A stretch of 64,000 bases of DNA from Azospira restricta (GTDB lineage Bacteria; Pseudomonadota; Gammaproteobacteria; Burkholderiales; Rhodocyclaceae), in the NCBI RefSeq assembly GCF_016858125.1, contig NZ_CP064781.1, positions 2,675,501-2,739,500 on the forward strand, read 5' to 3'. Below the pieces are notes generated by a model, which was not told the origin of the DNA, made no database searches, and worked only from the letters and a program-made list of their open reading frames with translations. The position numbers were made by a program, and so were the translations under genes. Below are positions 54,146-64,000 of this stretch, in pieces (the stretch's first letter is position 1; each line of letters opens with the position of its first letter).

Positions 54146-56479
54146 ATGAAGAAAAACCTGCTTGCAGGTCTGATTGCGGCAATTATTGCCTCGAGTGCGG
54201 GCGCATTCGAACCATTCACGATCAAGGACATCCGTATCGAGGGCATCCAGCGGACCGAGGCGGGCACGGTATTCAGCTACCTGCCGGTGAAGGTCGGCGA
54301 CACGATGACCAACGAGAAGGCGGCGCAGGCGATCAAGGCGCTGTTTGCGACCGGCTTCTTCAAGGACGTGCGCATGGAGGTCGAGGGCGAGGTCCTGGTG
54401 GTCGCCCTCGAGGAGCGACCGGCGATCTACACGATCGACTTCGTCGGCCTCAAGGAATTCGACAAGGACCAGCTGAAGAAGGCGCTGCGCGACAACGGCA
54501 TCGCCGAAGGCCGCATCTTCGACCGGGCGACGCTCGAGCGCGCCGAGCAGGAACTGAAGCGCCAGTACCTGTCGCGCGGCAAGTACGGCGTGGCGATCAC
54601 GACGACGATCACACCGCTCGAACGCAACCGCGTCGCGATCAACTTCAACATCGAGGAAGGCGACGCCGCCAGCATCAAGCAGATCAACCTGGTCGGCGTC
54701 TCGGCCTTCAAGGAAAAGGATCTGCTCGAGCTGTTCCAGCTGCGCACGCCGAACTGGATCTCCTGGTATACGAAGAGCGACCAGTATTCGCGCCAGAAGC
54801 TCGCGGCCGACCTGGAGTCGCTGCGTTCCCACTACCTGAACCGCGGCTACCTCGAATTCAACATCGATTCGACGCAGGTCTCGATCTCGCCGGACAAGAA
54901 GGACATCTACATCACCGTCAGCATCACCGAAGGCGAGCGCTACGCGGTCAGCTCGGTGAAGCTCGCCGGCGACCTGCTGCTGCCCGAGGCCGAGCTGCGC
55001 AAGCTGGTGCAGGTCAAGCCCGGCGACGTCTTCTCGCGCGAGAAGCTGAACGAGTCGACCAAGGCGATTTCCGACCGGCTCGGTGCGCAGGGCTACGCCT
55101 TCGCCAACGTCAACGCGGCGCCGGAGCTGGACAAGGAAAAGCGCCAGGTCGCGTTCACCATCTTCGTCGACCCCGGCAAGCGCGTTTATGTGCGCCGGAT
55201 CAACGTCACCGGCAACACCAAGACACGCGACGAGGTGATCCGCCAGGAAATGCGCCAGATCGAGGGCGCCTGGTACGACGCCGACAAGGTCCAGCTGTCG
55301 AAGCAGCGCATCGACAAGACCAACTACTTCGGCGAGGTCAACGTCGAGACGCCGCCGGTGCCCGGCACCACCGACCAGGTCGACGTGAACGTCAACGTCG
55401 CCGAGAAGAACACCGGCAACATCTCGCTCGGCGCCGGCTTCTCCAGCTCCGAAAAGGTGATCCTGTCCGGCTCGATCAGCCAGGCCAACCTGTTCGGCAG
55501 CGGCAAGTTCGCCTCGCTGTCGCTGAATACCGGCAAGATCAACCGTACGGCGGCCTTCTCGTACACCAATCCGTATTTCACGGTCGATGGAGTCAGCCAG
55601 GGCTTCGACGTCTATCACCGGCGCACCGACCCGACCAAGAGCAGCATCTCGGTCGGCAATTACCGCTCCTCGTCGACCGGCGGCGGCGTCCGCTGGGGCT
55701 TCCCGATCGGCGAGAAGGAATCGATCAGCGTCGGCATCGCGATCGACCACACCGCGCTCGACGTCGACACCACCAGCCCGTTCCGCTACCAGCAGTTCGT
55801 CAACAAGTACGGCGATTCCAACATCAGCCTGCCGCTGACTGCCGGCTGGGCCTCGGACGGCCGCGACAGCGTCCTCTATCCGAACAAGGGCACCTACCAG
55901 CGCGTCGCGCTCGAAGTGGCGGCGCCCCCGGGCGACCTCAAATACTACCGGATGACCTACTCCTTCCAGCGCTACGTGCCGCTGAGCAAGGATTTCACGC
56001 TGTTCCTCAGCGGCGAGGCCGGCTACGGCAACGGCTTCGGCGGCCAGGACGGCCTGCCGTTCTACAAGAACTTCTTCGGCGGCGGCATGGGCACCGTGCG
56101 CGGTTACGAGACGGCCAGCCTCGGCCCGCTCGACACCGTCTGCGACAACTACGTGACGCGGACCAACTGTCGTTCCTCGGAAGACCGTATCGGCGGCAAC
56201 CGCAAGATCAACGGCACCGCCGAGGTGCTCTTCCCGATGCCGGGCTTCGGGGCGGACCGCTCGGTGCGCCTGGGCGTCTTCGTCGACGCCGGCCAGGTCT
56301 GGGGCAAGGGCTCCGACAACCAGAACGTCGACACCGGACCGATCCGCTTCAGCACCGGCCTCTCGGCGCTATGGAATTCCCCGATGGGTCCGCTAAAATT
56401 CAGCGTCGCCGCGCCAATCAACAAGCAGGACGGAGACAAGGCGCAAACGTTCCAGTTCCAGATGGGACAGACTTTCTAA
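54146..56479 (+). CDS. bamA: Outer-membrane assembly factor BamA
   Basis: 777 residues. A signal peptide ([20 protein letters not shown]) is followed by five POTRA domains (about 25-420) and a 16-strand barrel (about 425-777) with the lid-loop motif VRGYE and a C-terminal Phe (FQMGQTF). It inserts beta-barrel proteins into the outer membrane. It starts 2 bases after rseP. In the conserved rseP-bamA-skp-lpxD order. Confidence 0.97.
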   Translation: MKKNLLAGLIAAIIASSAGAFEPFTIKDIRIEGIQRTEAGTVFSYLPVKVGDTMTNEKAAQAIKALFATGFFKDVRMEVEGEVLVVALEERPAIYTIDFVGLKEFDKDQLKKALRDNGIAEGRIFDRATLERAEQELKRQYLSRGKYGVAITTTITPLERNRVAINFNIEEGDAASIKQINLVGVSAFKEKDLLELFQLRTPNWISWYTKSDQYSRQKLAADLESLRSHYLNRGYLEFNIDSTQVSISPDKKDIYITVSITEGERYAVSSVKLAGDLLLPEAELRKLVQVKPGDVFSREKLNESTKAISDRLGAQGYAFANVNAAPELDKEKRQVAFTIFVDPGKRVYVRRINVTGNTKTRDEVIRQEMRQIEGAWYDADKVQLSKQRIDKTNYFGEVNVETPPVPGTTDQVDVNVNVAEKNTGNISLGAGFSSSEKVILSGSISQANLFGSGKFASLSLNTGKINRTAAFSYTNPYFTVDGVSQGFDVYHRRTDPTKSSISVGNYRSSSTGGGVRWGFPIGEKESISVGIAIDHTALDVDTTSPFRYQQFVNKYGDSNISLPLTAGWASDGRDSVLYPNKGTYQRVALEVAAPPGDLKYYRMTYSFQRYVPLSKDFTLFLSGEAGYGNGFGGQDGLPFYKNFFGGGMGTVRGYETASLGPLDTVCDNYVTRTNCRSSEDRIGGNRKINGTAEVLFPMPGFGADRSVRLGVFVDAGQVWGKGSDNQNVDTGPIRFSTGLSALWNSPMGPLKFSVAAPINKQDGDKAQTFQFQMGQTF

Positions 56480-56494
56480 ACAGGAGATGTTGCT

Positions 56495-57001
56495 TTGAAC
56501 AAGAAGATCGCCACTTTGCTCGTCGCCTTCATGGCTGCGCTGCCCATCGCCCAGGCCGTGGCGGCAGAGATGAAGATCGGCTACGTCAATACCCAACGGA
56601 TTTTCCGCGACGCGCCGGCGGCGCAGAAGGCCGCGAAGAAGATCGAGAGCGAATTTTCGAAGCGCGACCAGGACCTGCAGCGCATGGCCAAGCAGTTGCA
56701 GTCCATGCAGGAGGGACTGGAAAAGAACGGCGTGACGATGCCGGAGAGCGAGCGCCGGACCAAGGAACGCGAGCTGAACGACCTGTCGCGCGACTTCCAG
56801 CGCAAGCAGCGCGAGTTCCGTGAAGACCTCAACCTGCGCCAGAACGAAGAGAACGCTGCGATCATCGAGAAGGCCAACAAGGCGATCAAGCAGATCGCCG
56901 AGTCGGAAAAGTACGACCTGATCGTGCAGGACGTCGTCTGGGTCAGCCCCAAGCTGGACATCACCGACAAGGTCATCAAGGCGCTGTCCGAAGGCAAGTA
57001 A
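56495..57001 (+). CDS. skp: Periplasmic chaperone Skp/OmpH (TTG start)
   Basis: 168 residues. The signal peptide begins NKKIATLLVAFMAALPIAQAV and is followed by an alpha-helical coiled coil (about 40-140) rich in Lys, Glu, Arg and Gln. Skp holds unfolded outer-membrane proteins in the periplasm. The only start giving the full signal peptide is TTG 56495, behind CAGGAGA. It lies between bamA and lpxD. Confidence 0.92.
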   Translation: MNKKIATLLVAFMAALPIAQAVAAEMKIGYVNTQRIFRDAPAAQKAAKKIESEFSKRDQDLQRMAKQLQSMQEGLEKNGVTMPESERRTKERELNDLSRDFQRKQREFREDLNLRQNEENAAIIEKANKAIKQIAESEKYDLIVQDVVWVSPKLDITDKVIKALSEGK

Positions 57002-57028
57002 GCCATTCGGTACGCTAGCGGTGAACGT

Positions 57029-58060
57029 GTGCCAGGAGGTCTGCGGCTCGACGAGATCGTCGCCCGTCTCGGCGGAGAGCTGAGGGGCGACGGTTCCGTC
57101 GTCGTCTCGCAAGTCGGCACCCTCGCCGGCGCCGGCGCGGGGCAGATCGCCTTCCTGGCCAATCCCAAGTATCGCAAGCAGCTGGCGACGACCGGCGCGG
57201 CGGCGGTGATCGTGCCGCCGGCAGCCGCCGACGACACCGCGCTGCCGCGCATCGTCCACCCGAATTCCTACGCCTACTACGCGCGCGTCGTCGCGCTGCT
57301 CAACCCGCCGGCGCAACGCCCGCGCGGCGCGCATCCGAGCGCGGTGGTGCATTCGCCGCTGCCGGCCTCGGCCAGCGTCGGCGAGCACGTGGTGGTCGGC
57401 GAGCGGGTGACGATCGGCGAGGACGTCACGCTCTATCCGGGCGTCGTCGTCGGCGACGGCGTCAGCATCGGCGACGGCTCGGTGCTTTACCCGAACGTCG
57501 TCGTCTATCGCGACTGCGTGATCGGCGCACGGGCGGTGATCCAGGCCGGCGCGGTGATCGGTTCGGACGGCTTCGGCTTCGCGAAGGAGGGCGACCGCTG
57601 GCTGAAGATCCCGCAGATCGGCCGCGTCGTCATCGGCGACGACGTCGAGGTCGGCGCCAACACCTCGATCGACCGCGGCGCGCTCGACGACACGGTGATC
57701 GGCAACGGGGTGAAGCTCGACAACCAGATCCAGATCGCGCACAACGTGCGCATCGGCGACAACGCGGCGATGGCCGGCTGCGTCGGCGTCGCCGGCAGCA
57801 CCACGATCGGCGCCCGGTGCACGGTCGGCGGCGCCGGCATGATCATCGGTCACCTCGAACTGGCCGACGACGTGCACGTGTCGGCCGGCACGATGGTGAC
57901 CAAGAGCCTGGCCAGGCCCGGGCAGTACACCAGCATCTTTCCGCTCGAGGCGCACGACGACTGGCTGCACAACGCGGCCCAGATCAAGCGCCTGGCGAAG
58001 CTCGCGCAGCGCGTCGCCGAGCTTGAGAAAAAACTTGAAGAAATGGAGAAAACAAATTGA
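57029..58060 (+). CDS. lpxD: UDP-3-O-acylglucosamine N-acyltransferase
   Basis: 343 residues: an N-terminal uridine-binding domain ([13 protein letters not shown]), a left-handed beta-helix of hexapeptide repeats (about 100-290) with catalytic His in [14 protein letters not shown], and a C-terminal coiled helix. It adds the second acyl chain in lipid A synthesis. It uses GTG 57029; no ATG lies at a suitable place. It overlaps fabZ by 4 bases. Confidence 0.95.
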   Translation: MPGGLRLDEIVARLGGELRGDGSVVVSQVGTLAGAGAGQIAFLANPKYRKQLATTGAAAVIVPPAAADDTALPRIVHPNSYAYYARVVALLNPPAQRPRGAHPSAVVHSPLPASASVGEHVVVGERVTIGEDVTLYPGVVVGDGVSIGDGSVLYPNVVVYRDCVIGARAVIQAGAVIGSDGFGFAKEGDRWLKIPQIGRVVIGDDVEVGANTSIDRGALDDTVIGNGVKLDNQIQIAHNVRIGDNAAMAGCVGVAGSTTIGARCTVGGAGMIIGHLELADDVHVSAGTMVTKSLARPGQYTSIFPLEAHDDWLHNAAQIKRLAKLAQRVAELEKKLEEMEKTN

Positions 58061-58506
58061 ATAATATGGATATTCATGCAATCATCGAACACCTGCCGCA
58101 CCGCTATCCCTTCCTGCTGGTGGATCGCGTCGTGGCGCTCGAGGAGGGCAAGTCGATCCATGCCTACAAGAACGTGACCATCAACGAACCGTTCTTCACC
58201 GGCCACTTCCCGCACCATCCGGTGATGCCCGGCGTGCTGATCATGGAAGCGCTGGCGCAGGCCGCCGGCATCCTGTCGTTCAGGACGATGGGCAGCAAGC
58301 CGGACCCCAACTCGGTGTTCTACTTCGTCGGCATCGACGGCGCCCGCTTCAAGAAGCCGGTGATGCCGGGCGACCAGCTGCACCTGCACGTCGAGATCCT
58401 GCGCCAGATGCGCGGCATCTGGAAGTACAAGTGCGAAGCCCGTGTCGACGGCCAGGTCGTCGCCGAGGCCGAGCTGATGTGCGCCAAGAGGGACATCGCC
58501 GAATGA
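58057..58506 (+). CDS. fabZ: 3-hydroxyacyl-ACP dehydratase FabZ
   Basis: 149 residues from TTG 58057, which has a GGAG site 8 bases upstream; ATG 58066 would remove three residues. Hot-dog fold with [13 protein letters not shown] and the active-site helix [22 protein letters not shown] (His and Glu). It dehydrates hydroxyacyl-ACP in fatty acid synthesis and competes with LpxA and LpxD for precursor. It overlaps lpxA by 4 bases. Confidence 0.95.
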   Translation: MNNMDIHAIIEHLPHRYPFLLVDRVVALEEGKSIHAYKNVTINEPFFTGHFPHHPVMPGVLIMEALAQAAGILSFRTMGSKPDPNSVFYFVGIDGARFKKPVMPGDQLHLHVEILRQMRGIWKYKCEARVDGQVVAEAELMCAKRDIAE

Positions 58507-59273
58507 TCCACCCGACCGCCATCGTCCACCCGAACGCGAAGATCGGCGCCCACGTCGAGATCGGCGCCTACTCGATCATCGGCGAGCACGTCGAGATCGG
58601 CGACAGCACCTGGATCGGCCCGCACGTCGTGATCAACGGCCACACCACGATCGGCCGCGACAACCGCATCTTCCAGTTCGCCTCGCTCGGCGAGGTGCCG
58701 CAGGACAAGAAGTACGCCGGCGAGCCGACCCGGCTCGAGATCGGCGACCGCAACACGATCCGCGAGTTCTGCACCTTCAACCTGGGTACCGCCCAGGACG
58801 TTGGCGTCACCCGCATCGGCAACGACAACTGGATCATGGCCTACGTGCATATCGCGCACGACTGCCAGGTCGGCAACAACACCACCTTCGCCAACAACTC
58901 GCAGCTCGCCGGCCACGTCCATATCGACGACTGGGCGATCCTCGGCGGCTTCACCGGCGTGCACCAGTTCTGCCGGGTCGGCGCGCACGTGATGACCGCC
59001 GTCGGCACCGTCATCCTGCAGGATGTGCCGCCGTACGTGATGGCCGCCGGCAACACCGCCTCGCCGTACGGGCTGAACGCGGAAGGGCTGAAGCGCCGCG
59101 GCTTCTCGGCGGAGGCGCTGCAGGCGCTGAAGCGTGCCTACCGCACGCTCTACAAGTCCGGCCTGATGCTGGAAGAAGCCCGCGTCAAACTGGAGGAAGA
59201 GGCGCGCATGCACCCCGAGGTGCAGCGCTTCGTCGACTTCCTCGCCGTCTCCAAGCGCGGCATCATCCGATGA
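58503..59273 (+). CDS. lpxA: UDP-N-acetylglucosamine O-acyltransferase
   Basis: 256 residues of hexapeptide left-handed beta-helix (about 1-180) starting [21 protein letters not shown], with catalytic His in [16 protein letters not shown], and a C-terminal helical domain. It performs the first acylation in lipid A synthesis. It overlaps lpxB by 4 bases. Confidence 0.96.
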   Translation: MIHPTAIVHPNAKIGAHVEIGAYSIIGEHVEIGDSTWIGPHVVINGHTTIGRDNRIFQFASLGEVPQDKKYAGEPTRLEIGDRNTIREFCTFNLGTAQDVGVTRIGNDNWIMAYVHIAHDCQVGNNTTFANNSQLAGHVHIDDWAILGGFTGVHQFCRVGAHVMTAVGTVILQDVPPYVMAAGNTASPYGLNAEGLKRRGFSAEALQALKRAYRTLYKSGLMLEEARVKLEEEARMHPEVQRFVDFLAVSKRGIIR

Positions 59274-60442
59274 CCCTGCGCGTCGCCATGGTGGCGGGCG
59301 AAGCGTCGGGAGACCTGCTCGCCAGCCACCTCATCGCCGCGCTCAAGGCGCGCGTTCCCGACGCCGTGTTCTACGGCATCGGCGGGCCGAAGATGGCGGC
59401 GCAGGGCTTCGACGCCTGGTGGCCGGCGGAAACGCTGGCGGTGATGGGCTTTTCCGACGCCCTGAAGCGCTACCGCGAGCTGTCCGGCATCCGCAGCGAG
59501 CTGAAGAAGCGCCTGCTGGCCGATCCGCCCGACGTCTTCATCGGCGTCGACGCCCCCGACTTCAACCTCGACCTGGAAGCGGCACTGAAGGCGCGCGGGA
59601 TCCCCGCCGTGCATTACGTCAGTCCGTCGATCTGGGCCTGGCGCCGCGGCCGGATCAAGAAGATCCGCCGTGCCGTGTCGCGCATCCTGGCGCTGTTCCC
59701 GTTCGAGCCGGAAATCTATGCGCAGGCCGGGGTGCCGGTCAGCTACGTCGGCCACCCTCTCGCCGACCTGCTGCCGATGGACCCGGACCGTGCGGCGACG
59801 CGCGAGCTGCTCGGCATCCCGCAGGCGGCACCGGTGTTCGCGCTGCTGCCAGGCAGCCGGCAGGGCGAGCTGCGCTTCCTTGCCGACACCTTCATCGCCG
59901 CCGCGCGGCTGGTCCGCGAGCAGCTGCCGGAGGCCCGCTTCCTGGTGCCGCTCGCCACCCGCGAGACGCGGCTGATGTTCGAGCAGGCGCTGTACCGCTG
60001 CCAGGCGCAGGACCTGCCGATCCGCCTGCTGTTCGGACACGCGCACGAGGCGATGATCGCCGCCGACGGCGTCCTCGTCGCCAGCGGCACGGCGACGCTG
60101 GAGGCGGCGCTCCTGAAGCGGCCGATGGTCATCGCCTACAAGCTGGCGCCGTTCTCGTACTTCCTGATGAAGCGCATGGGCTACCTGCCGTACGTCGGCC
60201 TGCCCAACATCCTCGCCGGCCGCTTCGTCGTCCCCGAGTTCATCCAGAAGGCGGCGACGCCGGAGAAGCTCGCCGAGGCGCTGGTCGCGCAGTATGCGGA
60301 CAAGGAAGGGCGGGCGGCGATCGTCGCCGAGTTCGAGCGCATCCACCACGAGCTGCGGCAGAACACCTCGGAGCGCGCCGCCGAGGCGGTGCTCTCGTGC
60401 CTGCGCCGGCAGCCGAGCGGCAATGGCCTTGCAGTGGCCTGA
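59270..60442 (+). CDS. lpxB: Lipid A disaccharide synthase
   Basis: 390 residues of a GT19 glycosyltransferase with [16 protein letters not shown] at the N-terminus, the [12 protein letters not shown] motif, and the UDP-sugar site ([11 protein letters not shown]). It joins lipid X to UDP-diacylglucosamine at the inner membrane. It overlaps the rnhB start by 20 bases. Confidence 0.96.
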   Translation: MTLRVAMVAGEASGDLLASHLIAALKARVPDAVFYGIGGPKMAAQGFDAWWPAETLAVMGFSDALKRYRELSGIRSELKKRLLADPPDVFIGVDAPDFNLDLEAALKARGIPAVHYVSPSIWAWRRGRIKKIRRAVSRILALFPFEPEIYAQAGVPVSYVGHPLADLLPMDPDRAATRELLGIPQAAPVFALLPGSRQGELRFLADTFIAAARLVREQLPEARFLVPLATRETRLMFEQALYRCQAQDLPIRLLFGHAHEAMIAADGVLVASGTATLEAALLKRPMVIAYKLAPFSYFLMKRMGYLPYVGLPNILAGRFVVPEFIQKAATPEKLAEALVAQYADKEGRAAIVAEFERIHHELRQNTSERAAEAVLSCLRRQPSGNGLAVA

Positions 60443-61019
60443 ACCGGGGGCCGGCCCGGTCGCCGGCGTCGACGAGGCCGGCCGCGGGCCGCTCGCCGGC
60501 CCGGTGGTCGCCGCCGCAGTGATCCTCGATCCGGCGCGGCCGATCGACGGCCTCGACGATTCCAAGAAGCTTTCCGAAGCGGCGCGCGAGCGCCTCGCCA
60601 TCGAGATCCGCGACAAGGCGCTGGCGTGGGCCGTGGCCGAAGCGAGCGCCGCCGAGATCGACCGCGTGAACATCCTGCAGGCGACCTTCCTCGCCATGCG
60701 GCGCGCGCTCGACGGGTTGGCGGTGACGCCGCAACAGGCGCTAATCGACGGCAACAAGGTGCCGCCGGGGCTGTCGTGCGCGGGCGAGGCGGTGGTCAAG
60801 GGCGACGGCAGGATCGCCGCGATCGCCGCTGCGTCGATCCTCGCCAAGACCCACCGCGACGCGCTGATGCGCGAATTGGCCCTGGCCCATCCCGAATACG
60901 GCTTCGAGCGCCACATGGGCTACCCGACGCCGGCGCACTTCGCCGCGCTGCAGGCGCACGGGCCGTGCCCGGCGCACCGCCGCAGCTTCGCGCCGGTGGC
61001 GCAGCTCGCCTTGTTCTGA
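60423..61019 (+). CDS. rnhB: Ribonuclease HII
   Basis: 198 residues with the active-site Asp/Glu in [17 protein letters not shown], then DDSKKL and DGNKVPPG, and [18 protein letters not shown] near the C-terminus. It cleaves RNA in RNA-DNA hybrids and at misincorporated ribonucleotides. ATG 60423 lies inside the end of lpxB, the normal position for rnhB in proteobacteria. Confidence 0.96.
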   Translation: MALQWPEPGAGPVAGVDEAGRGPLAGPVVAAAVILDPARPIDGLDDSKKLSEAARERLAIEIRDKALAWAVAEASAAEIDRVNILQATFLAMRRALDGLAVTPQQALIDGNKVPPGLSCAGEAVVKGDGRIAAIAAASILAKTHRDALMRELALAHPEYGFERHMGYPTPAHFAALQAHGPCPAHRRSFAPVAQLALF

Positions 61020-61024
61020 GCCCG

Positions 61025-61801
61025 GTGAAGACGATCTCGTCCCGCGACAACCCGCGCTTCAAGCGCCTGCGCAAGTGGGCGACGCAGCATCGCGCGCGGC
61101 GCGACGACGGCGTGATCCTGCTCGACGGCCTGCACCTGATCGAGGCGCTCGCCGCGGCCGGCGGCGAACTGCAGGAGCTCGTCCTGTCCGAGAGCGGCGC
61201 CGGCCGGCCGGAGATCGCCGCCTGGGTCGCCGCCCACGCCGGCATCGAGCTGCTGCAGTTCCCCGACGCGATGTTCGGCGAGGTTGCGGCGACCGACACG
61301 CCGTCCGGCATCCTCGCCGTGGCGAAGGTGCCGCCGCAGCCGGCACCGCGCGCGGATGTCGACTGCCTGCTGCTCGACGGCGTGCAGGATCCCGGCAACG
61401 TCGGCACGCTGCTGCGCACCGCCGCCGCCGCCGGCGTCCGCCAGGCGCTGCTCGGCCCCGGCTGCGCCGACGCCTGGGCACCGAAGACGTTGCGTGCCGG
61501 GCAGGGGGCGCAGTTCCTGCTGTCGATCCACGAAAACGCCGACCTCGCCGGCTTTCTCGGCGGCTACCGCGGCACCGGCGTCGTCACCCGGCTCGACGCC
61601 GCCCGCTCGCTGTACGAGACGCCGCTCGACGGCCCGCTGGCCTGGGTCTTCGGCGCCGAGGGGCAGGGCGTCAGCGCACCGGTGGCGCAGGCGGCGAAGC
61701 TCGGCGTGTTCATCCCGATGCCCGGCGGCACCGAGTCGCTCAACGTCGCCGCCGCCGCCGCCGTCTGCCTGTTCGAGGTCGTCCGCCGCCGCGGCGGCTA
61801 G
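61025..61801 (+). CDS. TrmH/SpoU-family RNA 2'-O-methyltransferase
   Basis: 258 residues from GTG 61025. A substrate-binding N-terminal part (ISSRDNPRFKRLRKWATQHRAR) is followed by a SPOUT knot domain (about 105-255) with LDGVQDPGNVGTLLRTAAAAGV, WVFGAEGQGVS and the SAM-loop PMPGGTESLNVAAAAAV. It methylates ribose in rRNA or tRNA; the exact target cannot be read. It lies 5 bases after rnhB and ends the long plus-strand operon. Confidence 0.92.
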   Translation: MKTISSRDNPRFKRLRKWATQHRARRDDGVILLDGLHLIEALAAAGGELQELVLSESGAGRPEIAAWVAAHAGIELLQFPDAMFGEVAATDTPSGILAVAKVPPQPAPRADVDCLLLDGVQDPGNVGTLLRTAAAAGVRQALLGPGCADAWAPKTLRAGQGAQFLLSIHENADLAGFLGGYRGTGVVTRLDAARSLYETPLDGPLAWVFGAEGQGVSAPVAQAAKLGVFIPMPGGTESLNVAAAAAVCLFEVVRRRGG

Positions 61802-61805
61802 ACAG

Positions 61806-61837
61806 CAAAACGGCCGGCGCATTCCGCAGCCGGCCGT
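61806..61837 (-). terminator. Intrinsic terminator after the CsgG-like gene
   Basis: ACGGCCGGC (61810-61818) pairs with GCCGGCCGT (61829-61837). On the minus strand the stem is followed by TTTT. It lies 22 bases after the minus-strand CsgG-like stop. As a symmetric hairpin it may also help end the plus-strand operon. Confidence 0.75.
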
Positions 61838-61858
61838 CCGTCGCAAGCCGCCAGCGGC

Positions 61859-62674
61859 TTACTTGTGCTTCTGGTCGATCTCCCAGACCGTCTTCTGCAC
61901 CAGCCGCTGCACCAGCGAGTCCAGCGTCAGGCCGCCGGCGGCGCCGGAGGAGACGCCGAGCACCGAGGTCGACTTGGCGCCGAGCTCCATCTTCTCCTCG
62001 GCGTAGCCGGTCGCCACCTGCTCGGTGGTGTTGGCGTTGATGATCTTGTAGCGCATGCCGATGATCCAGACGCCGGTCGACTCGCCGGTCTGCACCGAGC
62101 TGGCGACGACGTTGCCGGCAGCGCCGCCGCGGCCGCCGGCACCGATCGAGATCAGCGAGCCGACGGCGCGGCCGTCGAAGCCCTGCTGCGCCTGCGCGAC
62201 CTGCTCGGCCTTCAGGATGTCGAACTTCATCACCCACTTGGTGGTCTTGAACTTGCCCTTCTGCAGCACCTTGCGCGCCGCCTTCGGGTCGCCCATCGTA
62301 TAGGCGAGCTGGAACTCGTTGAGCAGCGGTCCCATGTCGGAGCGCTCGAGCACCTTGAAGTTGGCCTTGCCGAGCTCGAGTTCGGCGTAGTCGGCGATGT
62401 TGTTCGGGCCGAACTTCTGCGTGAAGGTGGCGTTGTTGCTCTTCACCTCGCCCGGAATGACCACGATCTGCGGTCCCTTCTTCGCCGCGTTGGCGTATTC
62501 GATCGGCTTGTACATGGCCTTGTCGGCCATCTGGTTGGCGGTTTCCGAGGTGCCGCTGCCGGCGGTCGGCGACGGGTTGCCCGGGTCGGTACCGGTGGTC
62601 ACGCAGGCGGACAGCAGCGCGGCGGCCAGCAGCGCGGCAGCGGACGGCAGGGCGGTTTTGGGCGGGAACGGCAT
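61859..62674 (-). CDS. CsgG-like outer-membrane lipoprotein
   Basis: 271 residues. The signal peptide ends in a lipobox LLSAC near residue 24 (MPFPPKTALPSAAALLAAALLSAC region). The CsgG-like core follows: QIVVIPGEVKSNNATFTQKFG, then FKVLERSDMGPLLNE and a C-terminal LVQRLVQKTVWEI. CsgG forms the curli secretion pore; many proteobacteria have CsgG-like proteins without curli. No csgA, csgE or csgF is visible here, so a curli role is not supported. Confidence 0.75.
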   Translation of the reverse strand: MPFPPKTALPSAAALLAAALLSACVTTGTDPGNPSPTAGSGTSETANQMADKAMYKPIEYANAAKKGPQIVVIPGEVKSNNATFTQKFGPNNIADYAELELGKANFKVLERSDMGPLLNEFQLAYTMGDPKAARKVLQKGKFKTTKWVMKFDILKAEQVAQAQQGFDGRAVGSLISIGAGGRGGAAGNVVASSVQTGESTGVWIIGMRYKIINANTTEQVATGYAEEKMELGAKSTSVLGVSSGAAGGLTLDSLVQRLVQKTVWEIDQKHK

Positions 62675-62742
62675 CGTGGGGTCTCCTCCAGGATTCCCGG
62701 CGGGCGGGAATGTCGTTGTGATAGCGACCCGCAGTTTAGCAG

Positions 62743-63576
62743 CTAGAAAACGCGGTTATCCAGCCGGACTTCCTGCATCACCGTGGTCGAGATCTCCTCG
62801 ATCGACTTGGTCGAGGAATCGAGCCAGCGGATGCCTTCGCGCTTCATCATCTTCTCCGCCTCGCGCACCTCGTTGCGGCAGTTCTCCAGCGACGCGTAGC
62901 GGCTGTTCGGCCGCCGCTCCTCGCGAATCTGCGCCAGCCGCTCGGGCTGGATGGTCAGCCCGAACAGCTTGCCGCGGTGCTTCTCCAGCGAGCCGGGCAG
63001 GCGGCCGCGGTCGAAGTCCTCGGGGATCAGCGGGAAGTTGGCGGCCTTCAGCCCGAACTGCATGGCCAGGTAGAGCGAGGTCGGCGTCTTGCCACAGCGC
63101 GAGACGCCGACCAGGATCACGTCGGCGGTCTCCAGGTCGCGGTCGGTGACGCCGTCGTCGTGCGCCAGCGTGTAGTTGATCGCCTCGATCCGGTTCTTGT
63201 AGTCGGAGGTGTCGATCGAGCCGTGCGAGCGGCCGACGGTGTGCGTCGACTGCACGCCCAACTCGGCCTCCATCGGTGCGACGAAGGTCTCGATGAAGGA
63301 GAGGCACAGCGCGTCGGCCGCGTGCACCATCTGCGCCAGCTCCGGGTTGACCAGCGTCGTGAATACGATCGGCCGCGCGCCGTCGCTGCGGCCGGCGTCC
63401 TCGATGCGCCGGATGACGGCGTGCGCCTTCTCCGGCGTATCGACGAAGGGAATCCGCGCCTGTTTGAAGCGCACGCCTTCGAACTGCGTCAGCAGGCTGT
63501 GGCCGAGCGTCTCGGCGGTGATGCCGGTACCGTCGGAGACGTAGAAGACGGAGCGGGCGGCGGCTTGCGGTTCCAT
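62743..63576 (-). CDS. ppsR: PEP synthase regulatory protein (bifunctional kinase/pyrophosphorylase)
   Basis: 277 residues of the PSRP/DUF299 family, with [20 protein letters not shown] at the N-terminus and the P-loop [18 protein letters not shown] around residue 155. It phosphorylates PEP synthase with ADP and reverses this with phosphate. No ppsA is in the window. It is near ppc, another enzyme at the PEP node. ATG 63576 begins the family sequence. Confidence 0.93.
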   Translation of the reverse strand: MEPQAAARSVFYVSDGTGITAETLGHSLLTQFEGVRFKQARIPFVDTPEKAHAVIRRIEDAGRSDGARPIVFTTLVNPELAQMVHAADALCLSFIETFVAPMEAELGVQSTHTVGRSHGSIDTSDYKNRIEAINYTLAHDDGVTDRDLETADVILVGVSRCGKTPTSLYLAMQFGLKAANFPLIPEDFDRGRLPGSLEKHRGKLFGLTIQPERLAQIREERRPNSRYASLENCRNEVREAEKMMKREGIRWLDSSTKSIEEISTTVMQEVRLDNRVF

Positions 63577-63608
63577 GGTGTCCTGGATGTCGGTCGAAAG
63601 CCGCGATT

Positions 63609-64000
63609 CTAGCCGCTGTTGCGCAGGCCCGCCGCGACACCGTTGATCGACAGGTGGATGCCGCGGCGCACGCGCTCGTCGGAATCGCCGGCGCGGTGCC
63701 GGCGCAGCAGCTCGACCTGCAGGTGGTTGAGCGGGTCCATGTACGGGAAGCGGTTCTTGATCGAGCGGGCCAGGAGCGGGTTGTCGGCGAGCAGCTCGTC
63801 CTGCTCCTCGATCGCCAGCAGGTGCCGGCGGGTCAGCTCCCATTCGGCGCGGATGCGGCCGAAGACGGCGTCGCGCAGCGCCGCGTCGCCGACCAGCTCG
63901 GCGTAGCGCGAGGCGATGCCGAGGTCGGTCTTGGCCAGCACCATGTCCATGTTCGACAGCAGCGTGCGGAAGAACGGCCAGCGCTGGTACATCCGGCGCA
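63609..64000 (-). CDS. ppc: Phosphoenolpyruvate carboxylase, C-terminal part (cut by window edge)
   Basis: The frame enters from the right edge and codes for the last about 130 residues of Ppc, ending [14 protein letters not shown], the conserved C-terminus that closes the active site. [19 protein letters not shown] is also a typical Ppc string. It makes oxaloacetate from PEP and bicarbonate. The N-terminal part lies outside the window. Confidence 0.95.
   Translation of the reverse strand, partial: RRMYQRWPFFRTLLSNMDMVLAKTDLGIASRYAELVGDAALRDAVFGRIRAEWELTRRHLLAIEEQDELLADNPLLARSIKNRFPYMDPLNHLQVELLRRHRAGDSDERVRRGIHLSINGVAAGLRNSG

Noticed and set aside
61859-62674. Curli secretion system
   Set aside because: Only the CsgG-like lipoprotein is present; no other curli gene is nearby.

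Overview
The window is GC-rich (roughly two thirds G+C by eye) and densely packed. It reads as chromosomal DNA of a betaproteobacterium, most likely in or near Rhodocyclales. The evidence is the combination of proteobacterial operons (rimP-nusA-infB-rbfA-truB, rpsB-tsf-pyrH-frr-uppS-cdsA-dxr-rseP-bamA-skp-lpxD-fabZ-lpxA-lpxB-rnhB, smc-zipA-ligA), a glycine-riboswitch gcvTHP operon and a GlrK/GlrR two-component system. The genus assignment is inference. I saw no rRNA, tRNA, insertion sequence, phage or CRISPR array.

Layout. 1-1651 (minus): start of a small membrane protein, a free-standing lipoyl-domain protein with an odd cysteine cluster, a GcvR-like double-ACT protein and a bactofilin. 1926-5634 (plus): glrK, a QseG-like lipoprotein and glrR, followed by a perfect GlrR-type site, a sigma-54 promoter and a 74-codon ORF of unknown nature. 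5601-7401: fpr and a divergent FinR-like LysR regulator. 7404-9290 (minus): a cobalamin riboswitch, a switchable terminator, a 54-residue precursor peptide (CbpA-like) and its radical SAM/SPASM maturase (CbpB-like). This is the most unusual system in the window. 9354-11722 (minus): an AT-richer patch with two lipoproteins of unknown function, one with no normal start codon. 11910-17320: a small conserved-looking protein, a cupin and the gcvTHP operon. 17392-24385: Fur-box-preceded bfd and bfr, a PHP phosphoesterase, a YciO protein, a site-2 protease, trpS (predicted iron-sulfur type), scpA, scpB and rluB. 24407-30504: the rimP-nusA-infB operon behind an attenuator-like leader. 30550-32390 (minus): a CBS-domain protein, a YecA/SEC-C protein and queF. 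32574-41587 (plus): smc-zipA-ligA-galU-hpt-mtip. 41603-46589 (minus): a MerR-PAS-cyclase fusion, glnD and map. 46697-61801 (plus): the long translation, isoprenoid, envelope and lipid A operon, ending in rnhB and an rRNA/tRNA methyltransferase. 61806-64000 (minus): a CsgG-like lipoprotein, the PEP synthase regulatory protein and the 3' end of ppc.

How the parts work together. Most of the window is housekeeping: translation initiation, RNA modification, chromosome segregation, cell division, isoprenoid and phospholipid synthesis, outer-membrane assembly and lipid A synthesis. Riboswitches or RNA switches precede gcvT, cbpA and probably rimP. The parts worth experimental attention are the B12-switched RiPP cassette, the GlrR/sigma-54 output promoter with its unknown transcript, the MerR-PAS-cyclase with an inverted repeat at its own start, and the two orphan lipoproteins.
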